From positions 62,001-126,000 of the forward strand of contig NZ_KK211375.1 in the NCBI RefSeq assembly GCF_000621965.1: 64,000 nucleotides of DNA. Reading direction: 5' to 3'. This document shows, in pieces, positions 53,121 through 63,101 of the stretch. The position numbers and the translations under genes were made by a program. Numbering within the stretch: position 1 is the first letter of the stretch; every line of letters begins with the position of its first letter. This DNA comes from Methanobrevibacter wolinii SH. GTDB taxonomy: Archaea; Methanobacteriota; Methanobacteria; Methanobacteriales; Methanobacteriaceae. The notes under the pieces were generated by a model. That model did no database searches, was not told where the DNA came from, and saw only the letters and a program-made list of their open reading frames with translations.

Positions 53121-53672
53121 TTAATCTTTTGTATTTTTATTTTCTAATAGTTCAAGGTAAGATGTTCTTTCAAATCCATCATTTATTCCTAATTTATTAA
53201 ATAAGTCAAATAATCCATTTTGAGCATCATTGTAATCTGTTCCATCTTTAACTAATATTTCTATTTCCATATATGGACCTAATCCTTTTACATGATCTAG
53301 GCTTAATTCATAATTTTTATATTTGAAAATTTCTCTATCTTTAATAACTTCTCTTGCTTCAATAAAACCTAAATGTTTAAATATTCTTCTACATTTGTCT
53401 TTATCTTCAATTTCCATTTCTATTTCTTCTCTAGTCTTACTTTTTTTATCTATTTTAGGTCCTTTATATGTTATAAAAAGATTATGTTCTGTGTCTGTAG
53501 ATGTTTCTCTTATTCTTAATGCTTCATCAGTTTTTGCAAAATCAACAGTTGGACTATTAAAGTACAAATCCTCTTGATGTTCAATTTTAGTTAATTTAGC
53601 ACCTAGATTTTTTATTTTATCTCTAGTTTCATTAAAATCATCTATTTTAGCTTTAGCTTCAACTTCAATCAT
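53121..53672 (-). CDS. CYTH-domain protein (CyaB-like)
   Basis: The 183-residue protein starts MIEVEAKAKI, the ExExK signature of the CYTH superfamily, which binds triphosphates with divalent metal. Other conserved parts are LYFNSPTVDFAKTDEALRIR, TYKGPKIDKKSKTREEIEME and SLDHVKGLGPYMEIE. Members include class IV adenylate cyclases, thiamine triphosphatases and tripolyphosphatases, and archaeal members are mostly uncharacterised. The tunnel residues all seem present. AAGGGAGATAAAAA precedes the ATG. Confidence 0.88.
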   Translation of the reverse strand: MIEVEAKAKIDDFNETRDKIKNLGAKLTKIEHQEDLYFNSPTVDFAKTDEALRIRETSTDTEHNLFITYKGPKIDKKSKTREEIEMEIEDKDKCRRIFKHLGFIEAREVIKDREIFKYKNYELSLDHVKGLGPYMEIEILVKDGTDYNDAQNGLFDLFNKLGINDGFERTSYLELLENKNTKD

Positions 53673-53886
53673 TTTTTATCTCCCTTAATATAAAATTTTA
53701 TTTTTTATAAACTTTATTTTTATTTATATATTATTTATAAAATAAATCTTATTTTTAAATACATTTATATACTATTTAAATATAAAATTAATTATAGTAA
53801 AAATTTTAATATTTTAATTAATTATTCTTATTAAATTTAAAATGTTTACTTACTCATTTTAATAAATTATTATTTGGAGGTTTAAA

Positions 53887-54432
<546 letters not shown>

Positions 54433-54445
54433 TTTGGTGATATGT

Positions 54446-55921
54446 TTGATTGAACTTGTAGTATTTGACTTAGATAATGTTATTATGGATGGAGAAGCAA
54501 TAGATGAAATTGGGAAAATTGCAAATGTAAAAGATCAAATTGCTGAAATTACTGAAAAAGCAATGCAAGGCGAAGTAGATTTTGAAACATCTATAAAAGA
54601 AAGAGCTAAACTTCTTGAAGGAGTTTCTGTAGATGAAATTAAAGAGTTAAGGGATCAAATTCCTTTAATGGAAGGTGCTGAAGAAACCATTAAAGATTTA
54701 AAAGATAATGGTTACAAAGTTATTATTATTAGTGGTAGCTTTGATATTATTGCAGACCCATTAAAAGATAAATTAGGTGTTGATGACATCTTTGTAAATT
54801 CATTAACTGAAGAAGATGGAAAATTAACTGGTGAAGTTACTGGTGATTTAGTAAGCAATTCTAAATTAGATGTTTTAAATGATTATCTTGAAGATAAAAA
54901 TATTGAATTAAAAGATTGTGTTGCTATTGGTGATGGAGCTAATGATATTTCTATTTTAAAAGCAGCAGGATTAGGTATTGCATTTAATGCAAAACCAGCT
55001 GTTAAAGAAATTGCTGATGTTGTTGTTGAAGGTAAAGATTTATCTGCAGTATTACCTATAATTAAAGATAATTCTGAAGAAGAATTTGTTCTTGCTGACA
55101 CTCTTGAAGGTGTTAAACAACAAAAAATAGATAAAGAAGAAGAAATTTCTGCAATAGTTGAAGAAAGGGAACATTTCAACAGAGTTGCTAAAGAACAACG
55201 TAAAATTCGTGATGAATTAAATGCTGAATTAAAAGTCAACTTAAATAAAGCTATTGAGTACAGGGATGAACGTAATAAAATCAACAAAGAAGTTGAGGAT
55301 GAGAAAAAATTACGTAATAATGCTAATAAAGAGCTTAGAAATTTAGAATGGTCATCTGGTAAAAAAGATAAAGTTAAAATCGAAAATGAAATTAAAAAAA
55401 TCGATAAAATTATCGAAACCAGAGTTCTCGATATTAAAAAAGAAAATCAGCTTGTTAAAAATGCTAATGATCTCCGTAAACAATTAATGGATATTCATGA
55501 AGATGATAAAGTAAAAGAACAAGCTAAAGAACTTAAAAAACAATCAGAAGAACACCATAAAAATGTTATTGAACTTTCTGAAAAAGCTCAAGAAGCACAT
55601 GAACAAATGTTACACTACTTCAAAAAAACTGATGAAATCAGAGCTGCTGCTGATGAAGCACATCAATCTTTCATCAATGCAAGAAAATCTGCATCAGCTA
55701 AACATGAAGAGTTTAAAAAAGTATTAAGCCAAATTCATGTAATTAATAAAAGACTCGGTACTTCTAGACCAAAAAGGAAAAACTCCAATAAAAAACAAAT
55801 GGCTCCAAAAAGGAATTCTGAAGAAAAAGAGAAAGCTGAAAACATATTTGATAAATTTAAACATGGTAAAAAGTTATCTACTGAAGAACTTTTACTCTTA
55901 CAAAAATATGATATAAGCTAA
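54446..55921 (+). CDS. SerB-like HAD phosphatase fused to a long coiled coil
   Basis: The first 205 residues form a HAD phosphatase resembling phosphoserine phosphatase: FDLDNVIMDGEAIDEIG, IIISGSFDIIADPLK and CVAIGDGANDISILKAAGLG. The usual Thr/Ser after DxD is Val here (DLDNV). Residues about 220-440 are a long, charged coiled coil resembling archaeal coiled-coil proteins (COG1340-like). A basic segment and a C-terminal helix KKLSTEELLLLQKYDIS follow. The frame is open from 54434, but a TTG at 54446 lies four bases after GGTGAT, the standard spacing, so I use it. It may act on phosphoserine or have a structural role. Confidence 0.85.
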   Translation: MIELVVFDLDNVIMDGEAIDEIGKIANVKDQIAEITEKAMQGEVDFETSIKERAKLLEGVSVDEIKELRDQIPLMEGAEETIKDLKDNGYKVIIISGSFDIIADPLKDKLGVDDIFVNSLTEEDGKLTGEVTGDLVSNSKLDVLNDYLEDKNIELKDCVAIGDGANDISILKAAGLGIAFNAKPAVKEIADVVVEGKDLSAVLPIIKDNSEEEFVLADTLEGVKQQKIDKEEEISAIVEEREHFNRVAKEQRKIRDELNAELKVNLNKAIEYRDERNKINKEVEDEKKLRNNANKELRNLEWSSGKKDKVKIENEIKKIDKIIETRVLDIKKENQLVKNANDLRKQLMDIHEDDKVKEQAKELKKQSEEHHKNVIELSEKAQEAHEQMLHYFKKTDEIRAAADEAHQSFINARKSASAKHEEFKKVLSQIHVINKRLGTSRPKRKNSNKKQMAPKRNSEEKEKAENIFDKFKHGKKLSTEELLLLQKYDIS

Positions 55922-55943
55922 TTTCAGCTTTTATCTTTTTTTT
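55915..55943 (+). terminator. terminator after the SerB-like gene
   Basis: A short stem AAGCT (55915-55919) / AGCTT (55926-55930) overlaps the stop codon. It is followed by eight T residues (55936-55943). Confidence 0.5.
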
Positions 55944-56539
55944 AATTTATTTTTAGTATAATATTTTTTTAATTTACTTATTTTGATTGATTTATTATTT
56001 TTATCTTTTCTTATTCTATAATTGACTTTTTATTTAATTTAGTTGTGTTTAAGATATTTTTTTTAAATTATTAAGTGTTTTTTTTATTTAATTTAGAATT
56101 TTGATAGTTAATTTTTTTAAATATTAATTTTAATTTAAAAAATTTATAAAATTTAAGTTTTTAAATCTTTTAAATTTAAAATAAAACTTAGTTTCAACTT
56201 AAAATAAGTGTATTTAAAATTTTAAATTTTTAAATATAATATATTTTTATTAGAGTTAAAATTTAAGAAGAAACTTTGATAAAAATCTGATTTTTAATTT
56301 TAACTAATATTTATTTATTCTAGAAAAATGAAAAAATTTATATAATTTCAATTATTATTAAGAATAATTAATGAGTAAATTTTGAGAGATTATTGTGATG
56401 TTTCTTTCTAAATTTAATATATTTTATAATTATGGTTTATAATATGTTTATTAAACATAATTAACTTTATATTTACTTTTATTTTAATTTTAATTATAAA
56501 TTTTGTTTTAAATTTATATTATGTAGATAATGTGATAAA
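55922..56539. other. A/T spacer between the SerB-like gene and topA
   Basis: There is no coding signal. The only short frame with an upstream GTG/ATG (near 56398) encodes 14 residues and is not reported as a gene. The spacer carries the topA promoter. Confidence 0.4.
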
Positions 56540-58726
56540 ATGAACGAATTGATAATATGTGAGAAGCCAAAAGCAGCTGAAAAAATAGCAAATGCTATAT
56601 CTCCTAATGCCAAAAAACATAAATATAATAAAAAAGCTAATTATTGGGAAATTGATGATGGAGACAAACATATTACTGTTGTATCTGCTGTTGGTCATTT
56701 ATATTCATTAACTCCTAAAAATTCAAGAGATAATTTGTATTTTGATTTGGAATGGGCTCCTTTATATGAAATAGATAAAACTAAAAAGTATACTAGAGAT
56801 TATGTAAATCTTATTAAGAAATTTTCTAAAAATGTTGATAATTATATACATGCATGCGATTTTGATATTGAAGGTACTTTAATTGGATATAATGCATTAA
56901 AATATGCTTGTGGTAAAAATGATTTAAAAAATGTTTCACGTATGAAATTTTCAACATTAACTAAAACAGATATTTTAGATGCATATAATAATAGAATAGA
57001 TCTAGATGTTCCACAAGCTGAAAGTGGTATTGCAAGGCATATTCTCGATTTTTATTTTGGTGTAAATATATCTAAAACATTAATGCAATCAGTTAGGAAA
57101 TCTAAACATAGGTATTTGAAATTATCTGCAGGACGTGTTCAAACTCCCACATTATCTATTTTAGTAGACAGGGAGAAACAAATTAAAAAATTTGTACCAA
57201 AACCATATTGGTTAATTAAAGCAGTTATTAATGATGAAATTGTTGCAGACCATGTTGAGGGTAAAATTTTTGATAAAGAAAGAGCAGAAAATATTTACAA
57301 AAATTGTAAAGGTTCTGATGCTACAGTTAAAAGTGTTAAAATTAATAAAACAATTAGAAAACCACCGGTACCTTTTAATTTAGGTGGATTACAATCTGCA
57401 GCATATTCTGCATTTGGATTTTCACCTAAAAAAACACAAACTATTGCTCAAAATTTATATACTGGAGGATATACCTCATATCCACGTACTTCCTCACAGA
57501 AATTACCTAAATCATTAAATTATAAAAATATTTTAATTCATCTTTCTGCTAATCCAGAATTTAAAAAACATATTATAGATTTACCTAAAGAATTAAAACC
57601 AAGGGAAGGTAAGAAAAAAGATGCTGCTCACCCAGCTATACATCCAACTGGTGTACTTCCAGAAAAATTAGATAAAGATGAAAAGAAAGTTTATGAACTT
57701 ATTGTTTATAGGTTTATAAGTGTTTTCTGTGATGATTCAGAGCTTGAAACAATGAAAGTTAATCTTAATGTTGCAAAAGAAGAATTTGAATTTAAAAGAA
57801 AACGCGTGTCTAAAATGGGTTGGTTAGCTCATTATCCATTTAAAAAAATTGAAGCAGATAGTTTTCCAGACCTTAAAAAAGGAGATCTTGTCAGAATTAA
57901 AGATATTACTTCTGAAGAAAAAGAAACTAAACCTCCTGCAAGATATAATGAAGCTTCTCTTATTAAAGAATTAGAAAAAAGAGAACTTGGAACTAAAGCT
58001 ACTAGAGCAGATATTATTGCAAAACTTTATGATAGGAAATATATATCTGGTAAAAAAATTGAGGTTAATCAATTAGGGGAAAACATGATTGATACACTTC
58101 AAGAATATTGTAAAGATATTACTAGTGAAGAATTAACCCGTAATTTTGAAAAAGATCTTGAAAAGATTCAAGAAAATAAAATAACTAAAGAAGAAGTTGT
58201 AGATAATGCTCATAAAGAAGTAGTTGAAATTGTTAAAGATATTCATAAGAATGAAGATGAAATTGGTTCTAAACTTTATTCTGCTTATATGAAAAGTCAA
58301 ATTGTAGGTAAATGTGCATGTGGTGGAGATTTAATTAAAAGATATTCTCCTAAAACTAAAGCTCACTTTGTAGGGTGTTCTAACTATCCTGATTGTAAGG
58401 TTATATATAATCTACCTAAAGGGGCTAATTTCCTTAAACAAAAATGTCCTAAATGTGGACTTCCTATAATCTCATTTGGAAAACCACGTCAACATGCTTG
58501 TCTTGATCCTAATTGTGGTAAAGAAAATGTTAAAAAACCAAAACCATTAGAAATTGTTGGAACTTGTCCGGAATGTGGTAAAGATTTAGTAAAAAGAAAT
58601 GGAAGATATGGTGAGTTTATTGGTTGTAGAGGATTTCCTAAATGTAGATTTACTTGCTCTGTTGATGATTTAGAAAAAATTTTAAATAAATCTTCAGATT
58701 CTACTACTGATAAGGCAAAAAATTAA
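56540..58726 (+). CDS. topA: DNA topoisomerase I (type IA)
   Basis: This enzyme relaxes negative supercoils through a 5' phosphotyrosine intermediate. The 728 residues include the TOPRIM start ([19 protein letters not shown]), the acidic triad region [17 protein letters not shown], and the active-site region [15 protein letters not shown] with the catalytic Tyr. The C-terminus has three zinc-ribbon units ([11 protein letters not shown]...[15 protein letters not shown]...[17 protein letters not shown]...CRGFPKC). GATAATGTGATAAA precedes the ATG. Confidence 0.95.
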   Translation: MNELIICEKPKAAEKIANAISPNAKKHKYNKKANYWEIDDGDKHITVVSAVGHLYSLTPKNSRDNLYFDLEWAPLYEIDKTKKYTRDYVNLIKKFSKNVDNYIHACDFDIEGTLIGYNALKYACGKNDLKNVSRMKFSTLTKTDILDAYNNRIDLDVPQAESGIARHILDFYFGVNISKTLMQSVRKSKHRYLKLSAGRVQTPTLSILVDREKQIKKFVPKPYWLIKAVINDEIVADHVEGKIFDKERAENIYKNCKGSDATVKSVKINKTIRKPPVPFNLGGLQSAAYSAFGFSPKKTQTIAQNLYTGGYTSYPRTSSQKLPKSLNYKNILIHLSANPEFKKHIIDLPKELKPREGKKKDAAHPAIHPTGVLPEKLDKDEKKVYELIVYRFISVFCDDSELETMKVNLNVAKEEFEFKRKRVSKMGWLAHYPFKKIEADSFPDLKKGDLVRIKDITSEEKETKPPARYNEASLIKELEKRELGTKATRADIIAKLYDRKYISGKKIEVNQLGENMIDTLQEYCKDITSEELTRNFEKDLEKIQENKITKEEVVDNAHKEVVEIVKDIHKNEDEIGSKLYSAYMKSQIVGKCACGGDLIKRYSPKTKAHFVGCSNYPDCKVIYNLPKGANFLKQKCPKCGLPIISFGKPRQHACLDPNCGKENVKKPKPLEIVGTCPECGKDLVKRNGRYGEFIGCRGFPKCRFTCSVDDLEKILNKSSDSTTDKAKN

Positions 58727-58894
58727 ATTAATTTTTTATTTTTTTTAGTGTTATTTTTTTATTTCTTATTTTTTCTTTATTTTGAGTTTTAAGCTTTTTA
58801 TTTTTAATAATTAAAATTTATATATTTCTTTAAATATATATTAAAAATAAATATTGTTGAAAATTATATTTTAAAAATATTTTGAGGGTTGAAT

Positions 58895-59497
58895 ATGGTA
58901 AAATGTCCTAATTGTGGTAAAGAAATTACTAATGGAAAATTTTGTAGTAACTGTGGAACTCCAATTCCTGAAATAAATATTGACTTAGTGGATGAAAATA
59001 ATTCTAATTCTGGATTCTGTGGTAATTGTGGTGCTAAACTTAAACCTAATGCAAAATTTTGTCCAGCTTGTGGTTCTCCAATAGTTGGAGCTTCTTATCA
59101 TAATTCTAATTTATCAACAGTTAATTCAAATATCCAACCAAAAAATACTGTAAATAGTAATTTAAATTATAATTTGAATGATGGTCCTAACACTAATTCT
59201 AATTTTAATAGTAATATTAATACTAACTCTAATTCTAATAATAATTTTAATTCTAATTTTAATAATAATTCTAATGGTTCTAATAAAAGTTTAGCTCTTG
59301 CATTATTATTATCATTTTTTATTCCAGGTTTAGGTCATTTATATTTAAGAAATATTAAATTCGGAATTTTTATTTTTATTATATGTGCATTATCTTCACT
59401 TACAATATTGTTCCCACTTGGTGCTTTTATTTGCATTGCTTGTTATCTTTATAATTTATATAGTGTTTATAAGTATTATAATGAGAATTTCGCATAA
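58895..59497 (+). CDS. double zinc-ribbon protein with Asn-rich linker and TM2-like membrane end
   Basis: The 200-residue protein has two N-terminal zinc ribbons (CPNCGKEITNGKFCSNCG and CGNCGAKLKPNAKFCPACG). An Asn/Ser-rich low-complexity linker follows (about residues 75-130). The C-terminal pair of membrane helices resembles the TM2 domain (SFFIPGLGHLYLRNIKFGIF). The frame opens at a TTG at 58889. The ATG at 58895 fits GAGGG upstream. The architecture suggests a membrane-anchored cytosolic adaptor; the function is unknown. It lies between topA and aglB. Confidence 0.8.
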   Translation: MVKCPNCGKEITNGKFCSNCGTPIPEINIDLVDENNSNSGFCGNCGAKLKPNAKFCPACGSPIVGASYHNSNLSTVNSNIQPKNTVNSNLNYNLNDGPNTNSNFNSNINTNSNSNNNFNSNFNNNSNGSNKSLALALLLSFFIPGLGHLYLRNIKFGIFIFIICALSSLTILFPLGAFICIACYLYNLYSVYKYYNENFA

Positions 59498-59989
59498 TCT
59501 TACTTATAATCCTTGTCTATTAATTTTTAATTTTATATTTTTTAATAAATTCTAGTTTTTTTAAAAAAATTGAGTTTGTTGAATTCCTATTTTTTATAAA
59601 AATTTAAACAATAATTAATGCTTTAAAATCAATTTTAAGAAAATTTATTCAAAAGTTTTTGAGGATTTCAACAAAACTAAAAAATTTTTATTTATTCTAA
59701 ATTATTTTAATATAGCATTTTAAAAACTTCTTTTTTTATTTACTAAGAATAATACAAATATTTAAAAACTTTAAAAAAAATATTATTAATGAATAGTATT
59801 TAAATTTCATTTGATATTCTTACTATATTAATTAAATTATTGTTTAGTAAATTAATTTTTTTATTAGAGTTTATAAGTTTATTCTTAAATTTAAGATATT
59901 GATATGAATTTAAATCCTATTTGTGTTTTAAATTATGTATACATCATTTTTAACAATGATTTTTAAAATAAAATTAATCAGAGGATTTT
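59498..59989. other. spacer upstream of aglB with a repeat copy
   Basis: The spacer holds a 105-bp repeat copy with target duplication (59572-59678) and then A/T promoter sequence for aglB. No gene is seen. Confidence 0.55.
59572..59678 (+). mobile_element. MITE-like 105-bp repeat, copy 7, with target duplication
   Basis: The left end GAGTTTGTTGAATTCCTATT and the right end GAGGATTTCAACAAAACT are flanked by perfect 8-bp direct repeats AAAAAATT (59564-59571 and 59679-59686). The interior is well conserved and the length is 107 bp. Confidence 0.88.
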
Positions 59990-62749
59990 ATGAATAATAA
60001 AACAAAGACTATAATCAAGTCTGTAGTAATCATTTTAATACTCCTTGCTGTAGTATTTGCTTTAAGAGCACCAGCAGCGGATTTAAATGGTATACCTTCC
60101 GATATGAAAGGGGAGTATGTTGATTCTTCTGGTCTTCCTTATTTTAGTGAGATGGATTCATATTATAACTTAAGGATGACTGAAGATTATATTGATCATG
60201 GTTACTATGGAGATACTATGGTGAATAATAGTCAATGGGATAATCATAGGTATTCTCCAAATGGTATGAATACTACATATACTCCAGGTATTGGTGTTAC
60301 TACTTCTATATTATATGATTTATTCAATATCTTTGGTCATCATGATGTAAAAGAAGTAGCATTTTGGGCTGGAGCAATTATTGCATGTTTGGCTGTTATT
60401 CCTGCATATATATTTGTGAGAAGAATTACTAATGATTATGGAGCAATTGCTGCATCATTAATTATAGCTTTATCTCCGAATTACTTTTCACATACATTCC
60501 CAGGATTTTTCGATACAGATATGTTTATTTTCATATTCCCACTATTTATTATTCTGTTCTTTGTAGAGTGTATTAAGACAGATAATAATAGATTAAAAGT
60601 ATTATATGCTATTCTTTCAGTAGTATGTATTGCATTATTTGCTAAATGTTGGGATGGATATGTATTCTACCTTGGTATGTTAGCTATATTTGTAGTTGTT
60701 TATTTAATTGCTACTCTTTATTTCTCATTACGTGATTCTAATGATAAACTTAGTCTATCAACTAGAATTAAAGGATTCTTCCATCAAAAAGAAGTATTAT
60801 CTGTTATTGGTCTTGTAGTATTACTTTTTGTAGCATTATTAATTGTTGATGGTGCTGGAGTTCTTGGAATATTTAATAATATTATGGGGGGATTTGCACT
60901 TCAAGCTACTGGATCTGCTAGTGGATTCCCTAATGTAATGGTATCTGTTGCAGAACTTCAAGTTCCTGCATTAACTTCTGGCGGAATTGCTGGAGCATTC
61001 TTAGCAAATACTAGTGCTGTTATAAATGGTATTGGTGGAATTATATGTTTCTTTGCAGCATTAATTGTACTTTATACTTATATTTCTAGATTTGCAAATC
61101 TAAGAAAAACTGATGTTAAAAGAACCTCTTCTGGTAAATTACCTAAATCTTTAAGAGAATCAACATCTATTAAATCTGAGAAAAAAAGATTATCTTTCTC
61201 ACTTAATGATATTGCTAACTTTGGTTCAAATGATGAAATTATTAAATCTAAAAAAGAGACTTTACTATATTTAACCTTATTTATTGTATGGGTAATCTCT
61301 GCATGTGCTGCTGTAACTCAAGGTACTAGGTTTATTACTTTATTAATTTTACCATTTGGTTTACTTACTGGTATATTTGTTGGTTATTCTGCAGATTATA
61401 TTAAATCTAAAAGAATTGATGATAAAAAACTTGTTGCAACTATTATTATTGCAGCAATATTTGCAGGTTATCCAATTGCAGCACAAGTTAATAGGCCAGC
61501 AGGTATTGTATTTATTGTCATTGTTGCAATTATTGCTTCAATATTATATGATACTAAAAAACCACTTGTCTATAAAGATATTCCATATAAAAAATATCTT
61601 GCAATATTCTGTATATTCTTAGCAATAGTATCACCAACAGTAGCTTGTGCTTACCAAACATCTAATTCAGTTGTTCCTGGTACTAGTGATGCTATGTGGA
61701 ATGCTATGGATTGGGTTAAATCAAATGAACCAAATAATACTGTAATTGCATCTTGGTGGGATTTCGGTTATTTATTTGAAATTGCTTCTGACAGACAAGT
61801 AATGTTTGATGGAGGTATGCAAGGTACAGAAGGTAGGGCTTACTGGATGGGAGAAGCGATGACGACAGATAACTTAGATTTATCTGCAGGTATTTTTAGA
61901 ATGCTTGGAACATCTGGTTATGATCCAACTAATCAAATATTAAGTAAGTATACTCATAATAATAACGGTACTTCTGTTGAAATACTTAATAAAATATTAC
62001 CACAAAGTAAATCTGATGCTAAAAACACATTGACTGGTCAATATCATGTATCTTCTACTGATGCAGATAAAATATTATCTTACACTCACCCAGATAATCC
62101 AAAACCAGTAATATTTGTTGCAAGTTCAGATATGCTACAAAAAGCAGGTTGGTGGACATACTTCGGTAATTGGAAATTTGATAATAGTACTCCAGACAGT
62201 TATACTTATTATCCATCTACTAATGAAACTAAAATTATGCCAGGACAAACTGGTGAAGTTTCAGTACTTAATGATAATGGATTAAATGTTACTGCTGTTA
62301 TTTCAAGAGGTAATGGAAATAATACTACTACTGGACATATTGAAACTAAATTTACTAATAACAATACTACTGCAAATATTAATGGTTCAAATTACAACCC
62401 ATTAATGGCTAGTAAATTATTTGTTGTTGAAGATAATTATCTTGTTAAAAACGAATCTATTAAAGGATGTGAGGATGGTAACTATACATTATACATACTC
62501 GGATATAATAACACTTATTCTGCAGTTGTATTTAATAATGAGTTAACTAACTCTATGTTTACTAGATTATACTTATTTGGAGGTAATGGACAAGATATAT
62601 TTACTCAAGTTCATATGGAAAATGGAGTATCTTTATGGAGAGTAAACTTCAATAATACTGTTGCAGGTGGGGGTAGTGGTTCAAACACTTCTGCTACAAA
62701 TTTAACAACAGGTGGATCTAGTTCAGAATCAAATATGTCAAGAAGTTAA
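59990..62749 (+). CDS. aglB: oligosaccharyltransferase AglB (STT3 family)
   Basis: AglB transfers a lipid-linked glycan to Asn in N-x-S/T sequons outside the membrane. Its 919 residues start with a membrane helix and an external loop with EMDSYYNLR (metal-binding acidic motif). About a dozen helices follow, with PGFFDTDMF, another acidic motif. The C-terminal soluble domain carries the catalytic WWDFG at residues 589-593. The tail is Asn/Thr/Gly/Ser-rich and contains several possible sequons of its own. CAGAGGATTTT precedes the ATG. A terminator hairpin overlaps the stop codon. Confidence 0.95.
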   Translation: MNNKTKTIIKSVVIILILLAVVFALRAPAADLNGIPSDMKGEYVDSSGLPYFSEMDSYYNLRMTEDYIDHGYYGDTMVNNSQWDNHRYSPNGMNTTYTPGIGVTTSILYDLFNIFGHHDVKEVAFWAGAIIACLAVIPAYIFVRRITNDYGAIAASLIIALSPNYFSHTFPGFFDTDMFIFIFPLFIILFFVECIKTDNNRLKVLYAILSVVCIALFAKCWDGYVFYLGMLAIFVVVYLIATLYFSLRDSNDKLSLSTRIKGFFHQKEVLSVIGLVVLLFVALLIVDGAGVLGIFNNIMGGFALQATGSASGFPNVMVSVAELQVPALTSGGIAGAFLANTSAVINGIGGIICFFAALIVLYTYISRFANLRKTDVKRTSSGKLPKSLRESTSIKSEKKRLSFSLNDIANFGSNDEIIKSKKETLLYLTLFIVWVISACAAVTQGTRFITLLILPFGLLTGIFVGYSADYIKSKRIDDKKLVATIIIAAIFAGYPIAAQVNRPAGIVFIVIVAIIASILYDTKKPLVYKDIPYKKYLAIFCIFLAIVSPTVACAYQTSNSVVPGTSDAMWNAMDWVKSNEPNNTVIASWWDFGYLFEIASDRQVMFDGGMQGTEGRAYWMGEAMTTDNLDLSAGIFRMLGTSGYDPTNQILSKYTHNNNGTSVEILNKILPQSKSDAKNTLTGQYHVSSTDADKILSYTHPDNPKPVIFVASSDMLQKAGWWTYFGNWKFDNSTPDSYTYYPSTNETKIMPGQTGEVSVLNDNGLNVTAVISRGNGNNTTTGHIETKFTNNNTTANINGSNYNPLMASKLFVVEDNYLVKNESIKGCEDGNYTLYILGYNNTYSAVVFNNELTNSMFTRLYLFGGNGQDIFTQVHMENGVSLWRVNFNNTVAGGGSGSNTSATNLTTGGSSSESNMSRS

Positions 62750-62770
62750 GATTAATTCTTAACTTTTTTA
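62743..62770 (+). terminator. aglB terminator hairpin overlapping the stop codon
   Basis: A perfect 9-bp stem (62743-62751 with 62757-62765, arm AAGTTAAGA) has the loop TTAAT and runs into a T-run. The stop codon lies in the left arm. Confidence 0.75.
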
Positions 62771-63101
62771 TTTTATTTTTTAGCTATTTTTTTATTTTTT
62801 CTTGGGTTTTTTGTTTTAATGCTTTTTTGTGTTTTCTATTTTGGTTTTTTTAGAAAATAATTATTAAAATTTTTATTACTTAAAAATAGGATTTTTTTCT
62901 AGAAAATAATTTTTTGATATTAAAAAATTTAAAAATTATAGTTTAATATATAAGTTTTATATATTTCGAAATAGAAAATATTATTATTATATTTATTATA
63001 GTAAATTATTTTTTTTAAGATTTAATCTATTAAATTATTAAAAAAATCTAATTTATTTATTATTTTACAAAAATTACAATTATTATTTTTACGGTGTAGT
63101 T
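62750..63101. other. spacer between aglB and the GTPase gene
   Basis: Apart from the aglB terminator this is A/T-rich promoter sequence. No repeat or gene is visible. Confidence 0.4.

Noticed and set aside
56398-56442. Short leader peptide upstream of topA
   Set aside because: It is only 14 codons with a weak start context and a composition like the surrounding spacer.
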